In this document: positions 15,005 through 26,164 of the stretch, one piece after another
Position numbering within the stretch: the first letter of the stretch is position 1
Layout: each line of letters opens with the position of its first letter
Assembly (NCBI GenBank): GCA_902728285.1
Contig: CACVBU010000050.1
Coordinates: 2,266,060 to 2,330,059, forward strand
DNA length: 64,000 nt
DNA from: Clytia hemisphaerica
Lineage: Eukaryota > Cnidaria > Hydrozoa > Leptothecata > Clytiidae
Direction of reading: 5' to 3'
The notes under the pieces: generated by a model
The model's input: the letters and a program-made list of their open reading frames with translations, nothing else
Databases searched by the model: none
What the model was told of the DNA's origin: nothing
Translations under genes and position numbers: made by a program

Positions 15005-15688
15005 AGAGAGTAGTCAAAATGGAATATGCTAGAAGGGTCCTATTTTTACACCCCTGAAAGTCTCTTTAAGGATTACAAAATTCACTCCCTTAAATTCGCT
15101 CTCTCGAAATTTCCGATCTCAACAAAGGGGTCGCGATTTTTTAAATTTAGACCAAAATCAAGTGAAAATCAACAAAAATTTTGGGGAACAGTCTCTCTTA
15201 GGGCCCCAAAAACATAAATTTGTTTCTCTCTCTAAGAGTTGGTTTTCGATTTTTGATATACCCGTCACCTCGCAAACCTTGATCGGCTGACAAGAAAGTT
15301 CAAATAAAACAAGTAAACTAGTCATAGCTTTCACTAAATGCCCCCACATAAAGATCGCTTTAATGCTTTAAAGATTAAACATTAAAAAATAATCAGGAAT
15401 AATTGATTGCTTTAATTATTGATTGATTGGTTGATTGAGGCGTTTGTTTGAAAAAAAAATTATATTCCATTATAAAAAAATACATACTTGAACAATTCAT
15501 GCAGCTTGATAACTTAATAAAATTTAAGGAAAAGCTGGAAAAGCCTCTCAAAAATATATTTAAAAAGTTATGGTATCATTATCTTACTGATTTTCACATT
15601 TCCTGTTTGTTTGTTTTTCTCCTAGTTTCTTTCTTATAACGATATATGTCATGATTATTATTCACTAAATAGACCTTTTCTAATAATG
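15005..15688. other. non-coding stretch
   Basis: AT-rich. Short frames on both strands have no recognisable features. Confidence 0.4.
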
Positions 15689-15716
15689 TTCTAGTTCTAG
15701 TTCTAGTTCTAGTTTT
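15689..15716 (-). repeat. 3'-terminal hexamer array of the LINE
   Basis: TCTAGT repeated about four times on the plus strand, about 390 bp past the last LINE codon. CR1-clade elements end in short tandem repeats instead of poly(A), so this is taken as the 3' terminus. Confidence 0.5.
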
Positions 15717-16107
15717 ATATTTGCATAAGACAAATAAATGCCTAATCTCGCAAATTCTACGTAAAAATACAAAAATGAAAAGGTTTAATAGCTAAGATAA
15801 AGATATAAAAAATTAGAATAAATAGGTAGTTTATACAATTTTAAATTAGATTTATTAGATTAAAATTCATAAAAATTTAGAAAAGTTAAAAACAGTACAG
15901 TAATAAAAAGTGTGTTAAAAATAGTACACTAATAGGGGACGCACAATTAGCAGGGTCACATGAGAAAGGTGTTCAAAAGCTGAAGGAGAGCACAAACTAG
16001 AATCGAGGTGAAACAAGAGTCCAGCTGGTCGCTAGAGGATAATGTAGCAAAAAAACATGAGTATGAGCATAAAGTCAGTGGAAAAACGGGCGCAGATTAA
16101 GTGTACA

Positions 16108-16575
16108 CTAGAATATTAAGCTATCGATAGAATTTTTGAGTTCTTTTTCAGTTTTCAAATTTGCTCTAATTGGTAATTTGTTCCATATTTTGATGGTAGA
16201 TGGAAAGAATGAGTTTGAATAGCATTTAATCCTGCCCAGAATGGGCTGATATTTCACATTTTTACAACGCTGTCTAGCTGGGTGAATGCTGCTGTCAACG
16301 AATTTGTTTCCTGACAAAATATCAAATAACATTTTCAATTTCGATTTGGATCTCCTTGTTTCCAGTGTTTCGAGTTTAAGTGATTTCCTTAGATCGTTTG
16401 GGCTGACTTCTGAACTCCATTCCCTACAGATCCAGCGGATAGATTTTCTCTGAATCATTTCAATTTTCTGGGTAAGGGATTGGTTTTCAGTGGGATCCCA
16501 TACAGTGTTGGCATATTCCACCGTTGGTCTGATAAAAGTTTTATAACACTTCAGACGTGTTTCTTTGTCTGCCAT
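16108..16575 (-). pseudogene. LINE reverse transcriptase C-terminal segment
   Basis: A 155-codon frame carrying the typical C-terminal region of CR1/jockey-like polyproteins: FIRPTVEYANTVWDP, IEMIQRKSIRWI and IKIWNKLP near the end. It is the same polyprotein as the upstream segments; its frame actually begins just past the second frameshift near 16695, so the ATG at 16575 is not the true start. Confidence 0.85.
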
Positions 16576-16664
16576 TGATAGGTTCCTTTGAAAGAATATT
16601 CGGGTGTTATTTGCTTTGGAAGTGGCAAGATCAATGTGATTCTTCCAAGAGAGATTATTCGAAA

Positions 16665-17261
16665 TTACGACACCGAGATATTTAGCTTTGTTAACAGTTT
16701 GAGCTGTTGACCATGGATTTCATAGGTTTTATCATGAATTTTTCGTTTGTTGGTGACTCTGAGGTTAAAACATTTGTCTGGGTGAAACTCCATGGACCAT
16801 TTGTTTTCCCATTTTACCAATTCGTCTAGGTCTTTTTGAAGCTTTTCGCAGTCTTCCTGTGTGTGTATTGAGCGGTAAAGATATGCGTCATCGGCAAACA
16901 GCGCAATTTTCGATTTTACTTCAAGTGGCATGTCATTTATATAGATTAAGAATAGCAGTGGACCGAGGACAGTTCCTTGGGGGACACCTGAAATGACGTT
17001 TGAAATTTTGGAGGATTTCCCACGAACAACAACACATTGGGTGCGATGAGATAGAAAGTCTGTAACCCAAGTTAGGACGTTGCCATGTACTCCATAATGT
17101 TTAAGTTTAATAATTAGTTTACGATGGCATACCTTATCGAAGGCTTTACTGAAATCAAGTAAAATACTGTCAACTTGTTCTTTGTTGTTGATAGCTCTAG
17201 CGAGGGTATCAATGGTTTGAAAGCAATTGGGTCTCGCACGATCTTTTCTTGCGAAAGCCAT
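16665..17261 (-). pseudogene. LINE reverse transcriptase catalytic segment
   Basis: A frame of about 198 codons with core RT motifs: LLDFSKAFDKV, SGVPQGTVLGPLLFLIYIND and FADDAYLY (the catalytic F/Y-x-DD box). It overlaps the end of the upstream 729-codon frame in another phase. The shift is best explained by one extra base in a short A run near 17220-17222 (a T run in the coding strand). At its 3' end the frame drifts out of the conserved sequence near 16695, and the third frame resumes it. Confidence 0.88.
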
Positions 17262-19398
17262 GTTGAGTATCTGTAAGACAGCTGTTCTCCTCGAGGTGGT
17301 TGATGATGTGGCTATGAACGATGTGTTCTAAAACTTTGCAGGTGACAGACGTCAAGCTAATCGGTCGATAATTTTCTGCTTTGGACCTATTTTTGTTTCC
17401 TCCTTTGAAGATTGGACTGACTACAGCATGTTTCCAATCAGTGGGTATTTTCCCTTGCTTTAATGATGCATTGAATAATAGGGTGAGACCGTCAGCAACT
17501 TGGTCAGCTGATTCCTTTAGAATACGGGCTCCGATTCCGTCAGGACCGCTAGCTTTAAAGGGATTCAATTCGTTAAGTAGTTTTACGACTCCGTTTTTGG
17601 TAACAATGATGTCATTGATCTTTTTTCCTTTAGGGCCTAATGGTGTTGGGGTTGTACCATCATCTTCTGTGAAGACACTTGTGAATTGGTTATTTAGAAT
17701 CTCTGCTAGTTCCTCCTCTTTGGTATGGATTTCGTTGTTTTCACCCAAGAGAGGTGATAAACCACAAATGTCTGTTCTTTTGGATTTCACAAATGAGAAG
17801 AACTTCTTGCTATTTTTCTTATCATTGCAAATGTTTTCTTTGATGTAGGTGTTGTATACGTTTTGGCAGGTCTTTCTTGCCAATTTTGCTGCCTCCTGGT
17901 ATCTTTTCCAGTCTCGATCAAGTTTAGTTCTTTTGTATACTCGGTATCTTCTTGACTTTTTTCGAACTGCCTTTTTGCATACTACGTTAAACCAGGGTTG
18001 ATTGAAACGCTGAGATGTGGTCTTTGTTGGTACATGTTTGTCCTGCGCATTCGAGATAATTTGCTTGAACGTTTCCCAACATTTATCGATGTCTGTTTCT
18101 GTAGTGTTTGTTGTGCAGAAGTTTTGTATACCTTCAGTCATATCCTTTTGAAGGCCTTCTATATTTGCCCGATGCCAAACATAGATCTTGCGTTGGATAG
18201 GTTTCGATTTTTGGGGATGGCAGAAAACATCAGCAATAACAGCTGTCTCATGGTCACCAAATCCTTCATACGGCTCACATTTGTTAGTAAGACCAGGTCG
18301 GTTCGTTAGAATTAGGTCAAGTATGGCTTTTTTCCGAGTTGTGAAGTCAACAAGCTGATTGAGATTTAGAGCATCGAAGGCTTCAAGGAAATCTTCGTTT
18401 AATTGTTTTGAGTATTGGCTTCTGACAATAGTGTTAGATTCCCAGTCTATGTCTGGAAGGTTGAAGTCTCCACAAATCCAGTGCGGGTTCAGTTTATACT
18501 TTTTCACAGTGTTGGAAATATCTTTAATTAACTGAATGTTGTAAGAAGCATCACTTGATGGGGGTCTGTAGCAGGCTGTGAGAATTACTGGCTTCTCATA
18601 GGATTCTATTTTAATTGATACAATTTCAGATTTTTGCTGCGGAAGTTCTTGAACTAGGAGGTTATCTTTGTGGATGACGATTTCTCCTCCTTTTCCATCT
18701 ATGCGATCCTTTCGAATGGCGAGGTAATGCTTTGGAAGGAATTGAGAGTTGCTAATGTTACAAGACAAGTGAGTTTCAGAGCCAATTAGAACGTCTATGT
18801 CGTTTTTATGTAAATAGTTTCCAAGCAGAAGTTTTTTGTTCCAGATACTTTGGAAATTGCACACAACGACACGTAGATGGTTGACTTTCTTTTTCTCGGG
18901 TGTGATATCGTTGGTAGAGGTTGAGCTGCAGGACGAGATCGAGGTATCGAATAGACTATAAGAGATGTCTGCTAAAGCACAACTTGGACAAAGCCATTCT
19001 AAACTCTCCTCTTGGATGTGGCATTGATAGATTTGATCATCCATGTTGGTACATTTAAGGTGAAACCACTGGTTACAGAGGTCACAAGCGATAGAAGCAC
19101 CAGAAGAAACTGCCTTTTGACATTCACCACAGGGATATTTCAACTTCTGTGATGGGCCAGGGTTGAGTTCGACAGTACCACTAATGATTAATAGCATCTG
19201 CTGTAATATGGCACTTGTTTTCGTCTTGCATGGGTGGTATCGATTTTCCTGATAAGTAATAGCAAAGGAAAACAGCGAGATTTCATTTTTAGAGAGAACT
19301 TTGCAGCAAAGCAATGAGTTTGCTTGGTTCAAAGGTATCTGACATTCAGTTAGTTGCCAGGATAACATAGCAATGAGCAGCAGTCGCGAGAGAATCAT
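17209..19398 (-). CDS. LINE polyprotein, N-terminal part: 2A-like motif, PHD finger, APE endonuclease, start of RT
   Basis: 729 codons. Residues 1-22 are hydrophobic and signal-peptide-like. Residues 74-82 (GTVELNPGP) resemble a 2A ribosome-skipping motif. A C4HC3 PHD finger follows, with C90, C93, C105, C108, H113, C116, C137 and C140. The APE-like endonuclease spans about 174-390 with N181, E208, GDFNLPDIDW (D311, N313), D361 and D382-H383, all the usual catalytic positions. The RT begins near 600, with NPFKASGPDGI and ENYRPISL. RT then leaves frame near residue 725. Endonuclease coding looks intact, so the copy may be young even though it is not functional as a whole. Confidence 0.88.
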   Translation of the reverse strand: MILSRLLLIAMLSWQLTECQIPLNQANSLLCCKVLSKNEISLFSFAITYQENRYHPCKTKTSAILQQMLLIISGTVELNPGPSQKLKYPCGECQKAVSSGASIACDLCNQWFHLKCTNMDDQIYQCHIQEESLEWLCPSCALADISYSLFDTSISSCSSTSTNDITPEKKKVNHLRVVVCNFQSIWNKKLLLGNYLHKNDIDVLIGSETHLSCNISNSQFLPKHYLAIRKDRIDGKGGEIVIHKDNLLVQELPQQKSEIVSIKIESYEKPVILTACYRPPSSDASYNIQLIKDISNTVKKYKLNPHWICGDFNLPDIDWESNTIVRSQYSKQLNEDFLEAFDALNLNQLVDFTTRKKAILDLILTNRPGLTNKCEPYEGFGDHETAVIADVFCHPQKSKPIQRKIYVWHRANIEGLQKDMTEGIQNFCTTNTTETDIDKCWETFKQIISNAQDKHVPTKTTSQRFNQPWFNVVCKKAVRKKSRRYRVYKRTKLDRDWKRYQEAAKLARKTCQNVYNTYIKENICNDKKNSKKFFSFVKSKRTDICGLSPLLGENNEIHTKEEELAEILNNQFTSVFTEDDGTTPTPLGPKGKKINDIIVTKNGVVKLLNELNPFKASGPDGIGARILKESADQVADGLTLLFNASLKQGKIPTDWKHAVVSPIFKGGNKNRSKAENYRPISLTSVTCKVLEHIVHSHIINHLEENSCLTDTQHGFRKKRSCETQLLSNH
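19153..19179 (-). other. 2A-like translational recoding motif
   Basis: Encodes GTVELNPGP at residues 74-82 of the LINE protein, preceded by LLIIS. The consensus is D-V/I-E-x-N-P-G-P with skipping between the last Gly and Pro; here Thr replaces the Asp. It separates the hydrophobic leader from the PHD finger, as in 2A-bearing APE-type LINEs known from other invertebrates. Confidence 0.75.
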
Positions 19399-21769
19399 TG
19401 TTGTAAAAGATTAGTTTATATACGATAGAATAAGATAGAGTAAGAGGTACCTGCTCAGCTGCACGTGGATCCAATCACACGCACAGCTGGTCCTTGGTTA
19501 TTTGCCGAGACCTCAGTAGTATTCTGCTTTTTCGTTTGTATTGGACACTTGGCCAGATTTCCTCGTCCAGTCTGTCAGTTCCAAACCAGGGCGTCTTGTA
19601 GTAGTGTATTTTATAACTTTTTTAGTTTCTTTTTCTTTTTAGTTCGCTGAAAAAGATGGCTCCACCAGGTTTCCCAAGGTTTTGCCTTATTCACTAATTC
19701 TTAATGGAGTGAATTTTTTTATCTGTGTCGCAGACATCTTAGATTGTAGACAAAATATATGGACATACGCAGTGAATAAATCCACAAGGTAACCAATCAG
19801 AAATAGCTTTTTTTTTTCATTGGCTGCTATATTTCAACATTTCTCTATTGCTACTTTGCCTAATAAACAAAAGTCAAGAGGATACTGCGTATAAAATTTA
19901 TCAAAAAGTTCTGCGTCATCTTAAGTTGGGTGAAATAGAAACTCACTTATCCTAGTTAAGGCCCGGGCTCCACTAGCGTACGCTGTGATTGCACTTCTCA
20001 AGTAAAATCTTCTATGTTGTTGGTCAAAAGAAAAGTAAAGGAATGCCATTGTGGTTCATTCAGACGTACAGTCGGGAAAAGTTAAAATGCGCCTAAATTT
20101 CTTTTCAAGTGCATAGTCCTTTTTCATGATGCAATCTTTTCTCCAAGCTGATCGCAGCGCAGACAATGAAGAGACGTGCCTTCAGGAAGCTAGACTTTTT
20201 GAGTTTATAGCTAGCAATATACTTTCCCTTTATGGTGTTTCTATATGACTGTCTGTGTACCTAGTCTCCTAGTCTAACCATCGTTAAATGCCTTCGGGAA
20301 GGTCTCTCCTAACTTAGAAAGCCAGAATTTGGAGCACCAAACCACTGGAGCGTAAGTTATTTAGGCTATCACAACTGCATGAAAAAGTTTAACGTACGCA
20401 TGTAAAGTTTAACGAGTAAAACAAACTTTTTTCAGGTTTTTGAAAAAGATTTACCACACTGAAAAGACGTAAAAACACTCTAAGTGAGGTAAATTATTTT
20501 GAAGACCAAAAGAAAAAGTCAACCACGTTTGGATTCAACTTTACATATGCGTACATTCATCTTTTTTGTACTTTGCCGGTTGTTTTACTAAGTTAAGATA
20601 AGAAGGACTTTCTCAAGTTACGACCATATATGTATTTAGAGCTCAAGAAGCCCTATAAACAGTAAAGGTAGTTATCAATAAAATGACAGACAAAAATAAA
20701 TTAGAGTTTGAACAAAAATATCAAATGTACATTTGAAAACTTAAGCAAATTTCTTTAAAGATTCTGGAAAAAGAATTGAAATCATTGCTGAAGTGAACTT
20801 CTGACTAAATTACAGTAGTTAGTATTCAGTTTCAAAGACAAGAAACAAAATTTGACATACAAAACACTTTTTCTAGTCAATGAATCAGCTCATCATCATC
20901 ATAACCAGTCTGCCATTTTGTTTGTTTTGATTTGCACAAGTAATATTGTAATTCGTGTTATATCATACACTGTTTTGATTTGCATTTATAACACTCGCTT
21001 CAGCTTTTCAAAGCTAAATCAAAACTAAAATTGTAATATGTAATAATGATAATACCATATAACGTAATATGAAAATATGCATACTACCGTCCCGGAAAAA
21101 TACCGAACATTTACGGAAGAGACTAACTACGGATATGCTTGCGCGACAACAACAACAACAACAAAACAATTCGCAAAATTTTGAGATTCCAGTCCAATAT
21201 CTATGCGTGAAACTATGAGAGCCTCCTCGTCGCTACGCTCCTGCGGGGGCAAAAACGATGTTGGAGATTAAAATTGGTGGATAAATTAAAGCCATTACAT
21301 GAATTGGGCTCTTTCAGAAAATGTCCGTACATCGGACTTGCTCTGTTTGGGGAAATCTATTTGAGAGTAATTTTGAATGTCTAGGGGTCAACTAATGTTT
21401 GTCCGCCGGGGGGGGAGGGGGGTTAGAGTTGCTATCTGAGGGGTTAAAAGTCACAATGTCCGGGGGATAATTTTCCAAAAAATGTTATCCTCCACTCCCC
21501 ATATTCAAATTTTTTTCTTAAAAAGCGTATTTCTCAAAAGGTTAGAAAATATGCAGCCTGTATAAAAATTTATAGTTTAAGTATAAACTTATTTCTTTTT
21601 TTATGATTTTTGTTGGCGAAATGTACTGACTCGGCAAAAATCATATTAATGAAATTTGGGAAATTGGGTCCACCATGGGTTCATCCATATAGTATATACA
21701 CGAAAAAAATTCTACATTTTGGACCACCTTGTGCGTAAAGAACAATTGAAATGACGTACCACTTTGCTA
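19399..21769. other. LINE 5' flank and non-coding stretch
   Basis: 19399-19650 may be LINE 5' UTR. The rest contains no recognised gene. A (CAA)n tract lies near 21148-21172, and a G-rich run (about 21401-21423) may be an end of another G-run MITE. Confidence 0.4.
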
Positions 21770-21976
21770 TGTGAACCGACGGTATTTGCGGCGAAAAAAT
21801 TGGCTATAAGAATCGCACCCTTACAGTGCAGCAAAAAATCGGTGTAATTCATACCCTTACAGTGCATTAACCTCAAAATTTCAGCTCTTTAGGAGAAAAA
21901 AAATCAGAATTTTTGGCAAACATATCTTTAACCGCCGCACATACACGTCAGTCAATTTGCCTGACTGTCCCCGGGG
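21770..21976. mobile_element. truncated second copy of the G-run MITE
   Basis: It shares GACGGTATxTGCGG, AAAATTGGCT, ACACCCTTACAGTGCA-like units (two) and CCGCACATACACGTCAGTC with 10294-10634, and ends at GTCCCCGGGG. The left G-run is missing or displaced. Confidence 0.6.
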
Positions 21977-22010
21977 TTTTACTTAAATAATTTAAGAAAA
22001 AAAATGTAGT

Positions 22011-22275
22011 GTACCTGAAGGGAACTAATTTTCGTGGAACTAATTTTCGCGGAAGACACCCATTTTTTTTGCTATTTTGAGTAATTTCAAAAAATTCCGC
22101 GAAACACGAATATTTTTAGGATTTCACATGTAAAATTTGTCTTTTTAAGGCAGAATAAGCCATATTGTAAACAAAAAAATCCTTTCAACCGCAAAATTAA
22201 ATTCTGCGGAACTTCCGAATTTTGAACAGTGAAACGCGAAATCGAATTCCGCGAAAGTTTCTTCCCTTAAGGTAC
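22011..22275. mobile_element. MITE A with iterated TTTTCGCGGAA motifs (265 bp)
   Basis: The left end GTACCTGAAGGGAACTAATT and the right end TTTCTTCCCTTAAGGTAC are inverted. Inside are repeated TTCGYGGAA and TTCCGCGAAA units in both orientations, giving local CpG clusters in AT-rich DNA. A partial relative (TTTTCGCGAAAAACCAATTC, then CCTTAAGGTA) ends near 22808. Confidence 0.65.
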
Positions 22276-23238
22276 CAGATTATATAACTCCGTGAATGAG
22301 TGAGTTAAATATCATTTATTGCATCCGTCGTTTTTCAATTTCTAAGGTACAATCTGACGTTTTTGTCGAAAGTTGAAACCAAACAGTGGCTGACTACAAT
22401 TCTGTCATAATAAAAAGTCATTTTACTTGAAAGGGGAATTGAAGTCCTTTTGACTTACACCATGCTTACACTAAATATTTTTATTTTCAGTCGAAATATT
22501 GTGACTAAAATTCATCCACAGAGATTCAGCGACACTATGGTTACACGAAAACTTCTTGAGTGGGAAGGTAACGGCTGCAGCAATCTGATTATCCGTTAAT
22601 GAGATTCACAAAGGGTGATTTCTCACCAGGTAAGTTATGGCATGTCTCAAAAACATGAAATTACCGTAATTTTTGGAAAGCATTAGCCGGCAGAAAATTA
22701 GCAAACCATTGATTTAATACGAAAGGAACCATGATGAAGTTTCCCTGTAGGGGTTTTACGTAATTGTTTACGCCCTAATTTTCGCGAAAAACCAATTCCC
22801 TTAAGGTATTTTCGAATGTATGGTATGTTTAGGTACAGTATATGTTTTAGAGACATGCCATACTTAGCTGAACTTAAAGTGTTGAGGTGTGTACAAGCCC
22901 TTTCACCAAATGACCATGAATTAAATTTACTAAAATGCTATGGATGGAAATATGAAGGGAAACATGAATGACTAATTTGGTTTCATTTTTCTTTGTTTAC
23001 TGCCAATAATCTAAAAATATTAATTACATAGTTTATAATGAAAAAACATTACTAGTATTGACCCTTCGTGCTTTTGAACCCATTTTCTCTGATATAAAAT
23101 TAAGATTGCTATGAAGAGGAGAGGATGTGGAGTTTTATCATTCATTTTGTCAGTGGCAACATTGTAAGCTACTTGATGCAACCCCGCCTATGTTCATTAG
23201 CGAAAAATTCTACCCGCAAAAATTTGTACACCTAACAT
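22276..23238. other. non-coding stretch
   Basis: Contains one partial MITE A-like end near 22775-22808. No gene is recognised. Confidence 0.4.
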
Positions 23239-23545
23239 AACTTAAAGGAAGAAATTTTGGCGGGAATTTAATTTGGCGGTCAACTTGAAAATTTAAATTT
23301 GGCGGGATTTTAATTTGGCGGGCGAAGGACATTTTTGTTAAAAAAAAAAGCCATTTAAAAAGGAAATATCTGTTTTAAAGCCTGAAATAACACAAATTTT
23401 GGGGGATAAATAGAGCAACTTAAATTTGGCGGGAATTTAATTTGGCGGATGACGAAAAAAACTAAATTTGGCGGGAACTTAATTTGGCGGATTTTGACCA
23501 AATCCGCCAAATTTTCTTCCCGCCAAAATTTCTTCTTTTAAGGTA
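23239..23545. mobile_element. MITE B with about ten TTTGGCGG motifs (307 bp)
   Basis: The left end AACTTAAAGGAAGAAATTTTGG and the right end CCAAAATTTCTTCTTTTAAGG are inverted copies. The body is built from repeats of AATTTGGCGGG or AATTTGGCGG: eight on the plus strand and two inverted near the right end. No coding capacity. Confidence 0.75.
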
Positions 23546-24689
23546 GTCATTTAAACACTATACCCACCTTTTGATAAGAATCACAAGGTTTGAATTTACA
23601 AACTTTTGTTAAAAGGAACAAATATTCTTGAATGACCCCGAAGTTAAGTAAAATAGGCGTTTCGCTTTAAGAAATTTTTATTTCAAGACACGGCTCTGAT
23701 AATTACCAAATGTGTTTTTGTCAAACTACTCGATGTCTTACATCATTTTTCTGTCAGGAGGACATGGCAAGGAACACTTTAGAAGTAAGTTCCTCTTTTC
23801 AAAGTTCTTTAAAATTCAATTAAAATTTAAAAAATTCAGGGATAAACTCAATCCTCAGGACAGTCGACTCTTATCATCCATAGGGAAAGGGTACGTTTCG
23901 AAAGAATTAATCTAATCTAATTCTTCACTTTTTACCGACAAATGTTTTTGAAAACGAATTTTTAGCGAATTCTTAACCAGAGTAACGTCAATTTTTTGGA
24001 GTAATTAAGGCTGGAAGACACCGATAAAATAAGCAATCGTTGGGTGGAAAATAGCGACCAGTGCGAGCAGTCTGGAAAGAAACGGCGCGTGCACAATCAC
24101 GTGACTTATACATGATTTCTGGGTTGCGTACTGTACATAGTTTTGATATTCGTTCTATACGTATATTCAGTAGCGGAAAGACGTAAAAAGTTTTTTATCT
24201 AAAATCTAAAATCTTAAATGTTTCTACGTTTTTACTGATATTTATGATATAGAGTAGACTGGAGTCGTTTATAATGCATGTAATACTAATAATAAACACA
24301 AATAATGATACGGGATTTAGTTTGTATAAACGACTGGAAGAATCCGGTGTTCCAGCCTTATAGATACCGGGCCTAGCTACGCAGAAACTTGCGTAGCGAA
24401 AAAACAATTTATCAAGCAACAACAAACTCTCAAAATAAAATCAACTCAAATGAAACATTTTTAACACACAAATCCACACACATTTTATTTTCAAGAACTT
24501 TTTTTGAGCGGGAAAAAATTTTAATTGCGATATTGACACTTTTTTTTTGTTTGGAGTTAGTGCACAAAGGTTTCTAGACGACTAAAATTTACTTTTTTGC
24601 TTTATTTCTAATATGTCTGAATTAGTCGTCTAGCTTGCTAGACTAGATATAGAGGTATTAAGACTAAGGAAGATTTCACATGGCGCCCG
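23546..24689. other. non-coding stretch with one hairpin
   Basis: CTAGACGACTAA (about 24573) is inverted as TTAGTCGTCTAG (about 24623) around an AT-rich spacer of about 40 bp. Nothing else is recognised. Confidence 0.45.
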
Positions 24690-25402
24690 ATGAAGGACAA
24701 GAAAACCAAACAAACACTGATCATTACCGAAGAATCAATGACAAAAGCCAGCTATCAAAAATTGAAAACATTGTTTAATTTGTTGGAAGATCAGATAGCA
24801 CTTTTACGACCACGCAGGTGATTTGGAAATTCAATTTTACAACACCAAAAGAAGTATGCGATAATTTTAAGAACGGACAGTATTTTCACGAAATCAGAGA
24901 AAGTAACGAAAAAGGTTTTTCATCACGGAATTGAATAAACGCTGGCACATTTAGGAACTGAATATTGGATCGATGGAATAAGATATATACACTACACAAT
25001 ATATTGTTAGCCAATATTGTTTACAAAAAGAAAATTCCTTTTTATAATAAAATACCTGCTTTTTACTTAGTACATTACGGTCCGCAAACCATATTGTCAG
25101 ATATTGTTCATCAATATATTGTGTAGTGTATGCAGCCCTTAAGACTTTTAAATCGAAAGAACAACAATATTTCACTTTCTCTCCCCTGGTGGGGTGGCAT
25201 GTACGAGCGTCTTGAGCGCAGTTCAAAAATGTCCTTAAGGAAAACCTTGGGTGAATCTCTAGTGACACTTGAAGAACTACAAGCAATGTCAGATCGAAGC
25301 ATTATTAATAGTATACCACTTTGTTATACGTCAAAGAAGATGACATTGATGAGCCTTTTTCAAAAAAAGAAATTGAAAAAAAAAAAACATTCTCTAAGGT
25401 AA
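24690..25402 (+). pseudogene. BEL/Pao retrotransposon integrase fragment
   Basis: At 25160-25330 the frame reads PWWGGMYERLERSSK, LRKTLGESLVTLEEL and INSIPLCYTSK. This is the conserved C-terminal integrase segment of BEL/Pao LTR retrotransposons (PWWGGxxERLVxxxK and NSRPL). Upstream, 24700-24980 carries weaker related sequence. It is split by a MITE at 24988-25130. No LTRs, protease or RT are visible, so this is an isolated remnant. The catalytic residues are not covered. Confidence 0.75.
24988..25130. mobile_element. MITE with TA target duplication inside the BEL fragment (about 140 bp)
   Basis: CACTACACAATATATTG on the left and CAATATATTGTGTAGTG on the right are perfect inverted 17-mers flanked by TA. 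The following bases pair imperfectly. It interrupts the integrase remnant. Confidence 0.75.
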
Positions 25403-25560
25403 AAATAGATTCGAGAAAATATACCTGCATGAATTGAGACAAAATAACATTCACAGAAAGAATAAGGAGAGTGATGTAACGTAAGTTTAAATCAAATTGT
25501 CAACAATTTACACAATGTAAATTTAATTCAATCATTGATTAACTGTTGATGCTCTGGGTA
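25403..25560. other. short spacer, nothing recognised
   Basis: AT-rich sequence between two retroelement fragments. Confidence 0.4.
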
Positions 25561-26085
25561 TTGATAACTATTTTGATAGATTTGGAATGGAAATTCATGC
25601 CGGAATCTGTGATCTCCCTGAAAAAGCTTCTAAAACAGAAATCCTATTCGTCGCCTGCCGTACGCACCCAGCTTCTGAAACCGACCACGTAAAGGTGAAC
25701 GTGAATGATGAAAGATTCTTCCTCGTTGTCGATAGCTTCAGTTACCTTCTACCTTGGTTCAATCATAACGAACAACTGCTCAGATCGTGAAGATGTGCTT
25801 TCTCGAATTAAGAAAACAGGAAATATGTTTGGCTCCTTGAAAAAGTGTTCATTTGGAAATCAAAAAGTAACTTTTAAAGTAAAAGGAAAAGTTTACGAAT
25901 CACTCGTCTTGTCAATATTATTGTATGGTTCTGAATCGTGGTGCTTGACGGAAGAGCTATTTCGCTGACTGCGTAGTTTTCATAACCGATGCGTTAGAGT
26001 TATGTGTAATGTTAATATGGCTGATGTTTTTGAAAATCGTATTACTACTGAGAGTTTGTAGGCTGCATGCATCCCCAAATTAGTT
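25561..26085 (+). pseudogene. LINE reverse-transcriptase C-terminal fragment with a 7-bp duplication and a nonsense codon
   Basis: Encodes the widely seen module with KTEILFV, then YLGSIITNNCSDREDVLSRI, GNMFGSLKKCSFG and LSILLYGSESWCLTEELFR, as in jockey/RTE-like endonuclease-reverse transcriptases. The frame breaks near 25748 where TACCTTC is followed by TACCTTG, a 7-bp tandem duplication. A TGA stop near 25967 interrupts the downstream LRSFHNRCVRVMC. The fragment has neither 5' half nor tail. Confidence 0.8.
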
Positions 26086-26164
26086 TTTCACCCTATTGAC
26101 TTTAATCTTGACCAAAATAATGAACCAGGACCTTCTTCAAGCAATGCCATTCTTCCTACACCTA

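Larger units (their letters stand above)
15689..19398 (-). mobile_element. CR1-like non-LTR retrotransposon with 2A-like motif and PHD finger, two frameshifts
   Basis: An almost complete LINE read on the minus strand. From the 5' end it encodes a hydrophobic leader, a 2A-like motif, a PHD-type zinc finger, an APE-like endonuclease, a reverse transcriptase and a C-terminal domain. It finishes in a 3' UTR whose end is a short hexamer array (minus strand GAACTA units, 15689-15716), as CR1-type elements often end. The frame is broken twice inside the reverse transcriptase, near 17220 and near 16695. The 5' UTR border is not resolved and may extend to about 19650. No target duplication was found. 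Confidence 0.85.

Noticed and set aside
17381-18309. Plus-strand frames of 155 and 103 codons
   Set aside because: They are antisense to the LINE polyprotein and show no family features.
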